This document shows, piece after piece, positions 57,066-64,000 of a stretch of 64,000 nt of DNA (the first letter of the stretch is position 1; the number at the start of each line of letters is the position of its first letter). The stretch is taken from contig OZ025881.1 of assembly GCA_964019415.1 (NCBI GenBank), positions 7,188,024 through 7,252,023 on the forward strand, written 5' to 3'. The position numbers and the translations under genes are program-made. The DNA comes from Ianthella basta. Lineage: Eukaryota > Porifera > Demospongiae > Verongiida > Ianthellidae. The notes beneath the pieces were generated by a model that had not been told where the DNA came from, did not search any database, and worked only from the letters and a program-made list of their open reading frames with translations.

Positions 57066-58658
57066 TGCGTGCGTGTGTCACAGTGTGTGTGTACAAGGAA
57101 GTGTCACATGTGCGAGTCTGTGAAGATGCAAGGCAGACTTAGAGCGGGAGAGTGAGGAAAGAGCCAACACCAGTGGCTAATGTGGCTACCACTACTACTG
57201 CCCACGCTTGTGCTTACCAGCTGGAATGGTGGGAAGAAGGAGAGAATGTATGGGGCCACCGGGAGGTAGTAGTGCATTAGGAAGAAATAGTTACCTGTTA
57301 CAGTAGGATAGAGGGAGGGGTGTGGGAGAGGGCGAGGGGTGGTGTGAGGGGGAAGGGTGGGGTGAAGGGGTGGGGTGTAGGGGAGGGGTGGAGTGAGGGG
57401 TGGTGTGAGGGGGTGGGGTGCAGAGGGAAGGGTGGTATGAGGGAGGGGTGTAGGGGGAGGGGTGGGGTGTAGGGGGAAGGGTGGTGTGAAGGGGAGGGGA
57501 GATGGTGTGAGGGGGAGGAGGAGGAGGAAGGTTGCCGAGTGAGTCACATATTTCATCGCCTCACTGAATGTGTAACTCACTGTACACGACCCATACGACT
57601 CCAAACACAAATATCACTATCCCCCACACAGCTACAGTGGACACAGGAGAATACAAGAGGAGGGGAAGGGAGGGAGGGAGGGAGGGAGGGAGGGAGGGGA
57701 GGGAGGGAGGGAAGGGAGGGAAAGGAGGGGAGGAAGGGGAGGAAGGGGAGGGGAGGGAGGGGAGGGGAGGGAGGGGAGGGGAGGAAGGGGAGGAAGGGGA
57801 GGGGAGGGAGGGAGGGAAGGGAGGGAAAGGAGGGGAGGAAGGGGAGGAAGGGGAGGGGAGGGAGGGGAGGGGAGGGAGGGGAGGGGAGGAAGGGGAGGAA
57901 GGGGAGGGGAGGGAGGGGAGGGGAGGGAGGGGAGGGGAGGGAGGGGAGGGGGAAGAAGGAAGACAAGAAGGATTGAGTGGAGTGGAGAGTGTCAGTGAGT
58001 TCATGAGTGTGGCAGAGCAGGGCTCCCTCCACATTGCACCAGTCTGTGTACCAGCTGCCCTCACCTGCTGGCCCCGCTGTAGCGATAAAGACACTGCAGA
58101 AGAAGGCAAGTGGGATTAGGCTGATACTGTAGGCCAGGAAAATAACTGGGAGAAAGAGAGAAGAGGGTAAAGGGGTAGGGAGGGAGGAGGAGAGAGGAGG
58201 GGGAGGGGGAGGGGAGGAGGAGGGGGAGGGGAGGGGAGGGGAGGGGGGTAGAAGGGAAAAGGGGGAGGGGAGAGGGGAGGGAGAGGGGAAGAGAAGGGGG
58301 AGGGGAAGGGAGGGGGAGGGTAGAGGGGAAGAGAGGGAGGGGAGGGGAGAGGGAGGGGAGAGAAGAGAGGAAGGGGAGGGGAGGGGGAGGGTGTAAGAAC
58401 ACTGTATCATGAATATAGTAGATAGTAAAGAGAGTGATGAGCCAATCTCACCAAAGGTGATGTAGAAGTCAGTGTTGCTGAAGAAAGCCAGTTGTGTTGC
58501 AAAGCCTGAGACAGCGGGCCGGGAGGGAGGTGGAGGGAAGGAGGGAAGACACAGAGTGTCACCTGACTCCACACTAGACCTCCTGACAGCAATGTGCTCA
58601 CCTGTAGCCTGTAGCAACAAGGTGGAGGTAAAGGCAAACACCAGGCCCAGTGCAGTCC
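52713..58658 (-). CDS. ABCA-type transporter, copy 1 (5' end in gap; one frame-breaking deletion)
   Basis: Lipid-transporter-like ABC protein. Transmembrane exons lie between 58658 and about 55755 ([79 protein letters not shown]), then [19 protein letters not shown]. The nucleotide-binding domain (54717-52713) has Walker [17 protein letters not shown]-loop LGVCPQ, signature [16 protein letters not shown], Walker [15 protein letters not shown]-loop IIMTTH, and the ABCA-typical [15 protein letters not shown] and [13 protein letters not shown]. The exon at about 53943-54060 lacks 11 net bases relative to copy 2 (codons for TAKE), so the frame breaks between Walker A and signature. This is a pseudogenised copy, allele or assembly error. 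Further 5' exons lie in or beyond the 200-N gap. Confidence 0.85.
52896..52972 (+). repeat. (GT)n microsatellite
   Basis: GT run in the last intron of ABCA copy 1; the same position in copy 2 is 61246-61323. Confidence 0.95.
53355..53428 (+). repeat. (CA)n microsatellite
   Basis: CA run in ABCA copy 1. The matching site in copy 2 (61693-62083) is five times longer. Confidence 0.95.
53516..53592 (-). repeat. 30-bp tandem repeat of a splice donor (ABCA copy 1)
   Basis: On the coding strand the exon end ATGACAACACAT plus donor GTGAGTGGGG is repeated about every 30 bases, two good copies and a decayed third. The corresponding block in copy 2 (62159-62282) has three good copies. Confidence 0.75.
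54440..54605 (+). repeat. (GT)n microsatellite with ACGCGCGCG start
   Basis: Fills the ABCA intron between the Walker A exon and the exon ending DEILAILG; matches 63160-63332 in copy 2. Confidence 0.95.
54826..55640 (+). repeat. 21-bp minisatellite in ABCA intron
   Basis: About 38 units of CCTCATGTCACTCCTACCACA. The main variants are CATGTC/CGTGTC, CTACCAC/CCACCAC and CACT/CAAT. It is the same unit as at 8820-9020. The 332-residue Thr/Pro/Val-rich and similar frames through it are artefacts. Confidence 0.95.
55990..56152 (+). repeat. GTGTGTGAGGGGAGGGGAG minisatellite
   Basis: Imperfect G-rich units on the plus strand next to the donor of the ABCA exon that ends [10 protein letters not shown]. 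Confidence 0.85.
56250..56337 (+). repeat. (CA)n microsatellite
   Basis: CA run at the acceptor side of the ABCA exon [12 protein letters not shown]. Confidence 0.95.
56518..56858 (+). repeat. 20-bp minisatellite GAGGTACAAGGAGAAGGGGT
   Basis: About 17 units, some lacking a GGAGAA or G, in an ABCA intron. The coding-strand frame reads [18 protein letters not shown] repeats, which is not coding. Confidence 0.9.
56976..57061 (+). repeat. (GC)n/(GT)n microsatellite
   Basis: GCGCGCGCGCGC grading into GT repeats in an ABCA intron. Confidence 0.95.
57300..57535 (+). repeat. GGGGTGTAGGGGGAGGGGTG-type G-rich tract
   Basis: Irregular G-rich minisatellite, a pyrimidine tract on the ABCA coding strand. 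Confidence 0.8.
57655..57957 (+). repeat. Pure purine GGGA/GGAA array
   Basis: About 300 bases of GGGAGGGAGGG and GGAAGGGGA units with larger nested duplications. On the ABCA coding strand it is a 300-base polypyrimidine tract just upstream of an acceptor. Long Gly/Glu/Arg frames are artefacts. Confidence 0.95.
58148..58393 (+). repeat. Purine-rich GGGGA tract
   Basis: G/A-rich low-complexity intron of ABCA copy 1. Confidence 0.85.
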
Positions 58659-58659
58659 T

Positions 58660-58857
58660 GTTGAGAGGGTGGGGAAAGGGAGGGAGGGGGAGGGGAGAGG
58701 GGAGGGGAGGAGGGAAGGAGGGGGAGGAGAAGAGGGGGAGGGGAAGAGAGAGGAGGAGGGAGAGGGGGAGAGGGAGAGGGAGAGGGAGGGAGAGGAGGAA
58801 GAGGGGGAGAGGGAGAGGAGGAGGGAAAAGAGAGGAGGAGGGAGAGGGGAAGAGGGA
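58660..58857 (+). repeat. Purine-rich GGGAGA tract running into the gap
   Basis: GGGAGAGGGAGAGGAGG-type sequence continues to the first N. The low complexity probably caused the assembly break. Confidence 0.9.
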
Positions 58858-59057
58858 NNNNNNNNNNNNNNNNNNNNNNNNNNNNNNNNNNNNNNNNNNN
58901 NNNNNNNNNNNNNNNNNNNNNNNNNNNNNNNNNNNNNNNNNNNNNNNNNNNNNNNNNNNNNNNNNNNNNNNNNNNNNNNNNNNNNNNNNNNNNNNNNNNN
59001 NNNNNNNNNNNNNNNNNNNNNNNNNNNNNNNNNNNNNNNNNNNNNNNNNNNNNNNNN
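58858..59057. other. Assembly gap (200 N)
   Basis: A run of exactly 200 N. Two nearly identical blocks (52020-58850 and 59365-64000) lie on either side, so the join across it may not be physical. Confidence 0.99.
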
Positions 59058-59364
59058 ACTAAACAATAGGCGTGACGTAATAACAAGCAGCAAAACTACT
59101 AGTGACATCACGCCATTTGGCCATTCTGCCATTTGCCATTTTGGCCAACCATTCTGAAATCAGCTGTAGTCTCCGTCATACCCAGACCCCACCCATCTGC
59201 CCGCTGGCAATATTATTATGACAGCATGCGCTACAACTAATTTCTAACTAAATCCTGATTGCAATTGTACGCATGTATGTTCTTGATAATAATAATAAAT
59301 AAAACCATTGAGGACAAAAACAAAATAACTTCCTGCTCGCCCCCACAATGCTTGCATTCGTCTA
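59058..59364. other. Unique sequence after the gap
   Basis: About 300 bases with no counterpart in the first block and no gene that I can support. It has a few GCCATTTGGCCATT-like short repeats. Confidence 0.5.
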
Positions 59365-59484
59365 GTATATTGTGGTCATGTGACCAAGTGATGCAGTTCT
59401 ATTCCCTTTAGCTTGCCCAGGTGACAAGCAAACAGCTCTTCCAGTCTCTGAAGTCACAAACACAGCCAAGGACTGAGGGGCACA
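59365..59484 (+). pseudogene. Duplicated 3' end of EXOSC7
   Basis: Copy of the last EXOSC7 intron end, last exon and stop region (compare 52022-52146): LAQVTSKQLFQSLKSQTQPR is kept, but the last codons differ and the frame ends at a nearby TGA in GACTGAGGGG. No other EXOSC7 exon is present upstream. Either a truncated duplicate or the broken edge of an alternative haplotype. Confidence 0.8.
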
Positions 59485-59552
59485 CGTGACAGTTGCCAGT
59501 AGCAGGATAGCTTGACAGCCCTTGCAGTACTTCTCTGGCCATTGATCATGCA

Positions 59553-59805
59553 ACACACGTCACTGTACCACTAGCTCACAAGCTGTCAACGCACGTCACT
59601 GTACCACTAGCTCACAAGCTGTCAACACACATCACTGTACCACTAGCTCACAAGCTGTCAACGCACATCACTGTACCACTAGCTCACAAGCTGTCAACAC
59701 ACGTCACTGTACCACTAGCTCACAAGCTGTCAACACACGTCACTGTACCACTAGCTCACAAGCTGTCAACGCACGTCACTGTACTACTAGCTCACAAGCT
59801 GTCAG
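59553..59805 (+). repeat. 36-bp tandem repeat, second block
   Basis: Seven 36-bp units matching 52209-52462, with slightly different CG/CA states (CACGTCACTG or CACATCACTG). The last unit has the same CTACTAG variant in both blocks. Confidence 0.95.
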
Positions 59806-60009
59806 TTGTTTTATACACTGACTTCTGCTTTATCTGTGCACGCATGCCCATGAAATGTGTTGTGTGTACATACATGTCAGCCATAATTAATGCCAATTGT
59901 CCATTAATTCATAGTGCACTGTTCATTACGAATCGATAAGTTGCAGCAGGATTAAATTAATGCATAATTTTACAGAGTAATAATTATAATCAAGCCAAAA
60001 CCTTTACTA

Positions 60010-61022
60010 TCAGAGAGTACGATAGTACTTTCTATGTAGGGATGGTACAGGGTGTTTCGAATTCACAATACATTGGCATAGGGACGAAATCGCGAAAAGC
60101 GTTGAAAACCGCCAAAACGAGGCTTCATTGGACTAAATACAAAATATTCATACACTAAACTGACCTGGAAGGCAAGCGAACATGGTCTGTCAGCGAGAAA
60201 ATGACACTCGAAAACATCCATTTTCGTCTTCATATTCTTCTTCGCCAGCTGTAACTGACGAACAGAATTAGCTATTTAACTAATTTGAAGACAAAACTAC
60301 TGCAAATTAAACGAATTGTATTCTTTCGAAGTATAGGGTCCGAAAGTGTATTGCTCACACACTGGGATTACCGAGTCTTTCGGGAGACGTTGCTACGCGT
60401 AAGACGCCATTTTATGATGACGTTGAGGAACGGCAGTTTTCCGCCTACTGTTTCTTCAGTTTCTATCCAAACGCCAGCCAACACCGTCAGGAGGCCGTTT
60501 GAGGTGTATACGAGACAAGGCCTTAGGCCGAAGTTAGCTAGCGCATAGTTCATCGTGGGACGTGCGCATCCCGCCATTTTTAATTAGTACTCGGCTAACT
60601 TTGGGTCACTGTTTCTAAGCGGGCTGGCACGGAAGCTAGGAGATAGCTGACACCTCGAGCTCCAGGATTACAGAAATAAGGTCCTATACTGTAACCTGCA
60701 TGGAAGTCCTCTAGTGGCACTTAGCATGTGCAGCTTGCACACCATAAAAAGTACAGAAACTAGAAATAATGAAAATTTTCTACAAAAATAGCAAGGATGT
60801 AGGGATGGCACAAAAAGTACAGAAACAAGTAAAAGCTGTTACACAGTGGAGCATTAGCCATCGTCCCTACATTCAAGGGTGTAGGACTATAAGATGCGAC
60901 ATTCTTGCATGTAGGGACCATGGTTAATGCTCCACTGTGTAACAGCCTTTACTTGTTTCTGTCCTTTTTATGCCATCCCTACATCCTTGCTATTTTTGTA
61001 GAAAATTTTTATTATTTCTAGT
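60010..61022. mobile_element. 1-kb insertion present only in the second ABCA block
   Basis: The first block reads AAAACCTCTATTAT then AAAACAGATGTGAAAAAGG (about 52660-52690). In the second block these are separated by about 1.0 kb, ending just before AAAACTGTTGTGAAAAAGG. The insert has no long frame. The last 264 bases form a long palindrome. TATGTAGGGATGGTAC near its left end resembles GATGTAGGGATGGCAC inside the palindrome, so the whole may be one non-autonomous element or an element inserted beside another. Confidence 0.55.
60759..61022. mobile_element. Long-palindrome (foldback) MITE
   Basis: The left arm begins ACTAGAAATAATGAAAATTT and contains CTACAAAAATAGCAAGGATG and GTTACACAGTGGAGCATTAG. 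The right arm is its near-perfect reverse complement, ending ATTATTTCTAGT at 61022. Arms of about 115 bases flank a loop of about 35 bases. There is no coding potential, typical of short foldback DNA elements. Confidence 0.75.
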
Positions 61023-61067
61023 AAAACTGTTGTGAAAAAGGTGCCTGCATAGTGGTTTCATTGGTGA

Positions 61068-64000
<2,933 letters not shown>

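Noticed and set aside
57561-58119. Gly/Glu/Arg-rich and Pro/Ser-rich frames of about 180-350 residues
   Set aside because: Purine array within ABCA introns; no splice or family support.
60285-60548. 87-residue frame in the 1-kb insertion
   Set aside because: No similarity, no splice context, and the opposite strand is open over the same stretch.

Overview
The window looks like a piece of an early-branching animal genome, most likely a sponge; that is an inference. Every recognisable gene is a metazoan-type eukaryotic gene. Genes are packed on both strands only 0.1-1 kb apart. Most are cut into many short exons by small introns with GT..AG borders, and the introns are crowded with (GT/CA)n runs, CT-rich tracts and minisatellites. 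No viral or LTR element and no RNA gene was recognised. A 200-N assembly gap lies at 58858-59057.

Layout. 1-9.5 kb: two plus-strand coiled-coil genes of unknown function, the first cut by the left window edge. 9.6-17.8 kb: two tandem minus-strand copies of a secreted, glycoside-hydrolase-like gene, each as assembled lacking different catalytic exons. 18.1-22.6 kb: two plus-strand type I membrane protein genes sharing a juxtamembrane domain. 23.0-26.5 kb: EDEM2 (minus). 26.8-36.5 kb: two copies of the ESCRT-III gene CHMP4 (minus), which enclose an inverted pair of 55-codon genes, an intronless STRIP1/2 gene and a wrecked SAMHD1 fragment. 37.0-41.9 kb: SAMHD1. 42.2-46.9 kb: lysyl-tRNA synthetase, with a probable mitochondrial alternative start. 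47.0-47.9 kb: an intronless cathepsin Z-like gene. 48.5-49.8 kb: an RNF166-type E3 ligase, head to head with EXOSC7 (49.9-52.1 kb). 52.7-64 kb: an ABCA-type transporter present twice, together with a duplicated EXOSC7 tail, on either side of the gap; this is either a recent segmental duplication or two uncollapsed haplotypes.

The genes do not form one pathway. Several are housekeeping genes (KARS1, EXOSC7, EDEM2, CHMP4, STRIP). SAMHD1 and the RNF166-like ligase belong to families with antiviral or innate-immune roles in vertebrates, and the RNF166/EXOSC7 shared promoter carries kappa-B-like and IRF-like motifs.

The least explained items are the inverted small-peptide gene pair at 29.96 and 31.85 kb, the paired membrane proteins at 18-22.6 kb, the complementary exon losses in the hydrolase pair, the 10-bp CG/TG array in a SAMHD1 intron, and a tandem in-frame splice-donor repeat in the ABCA gene.
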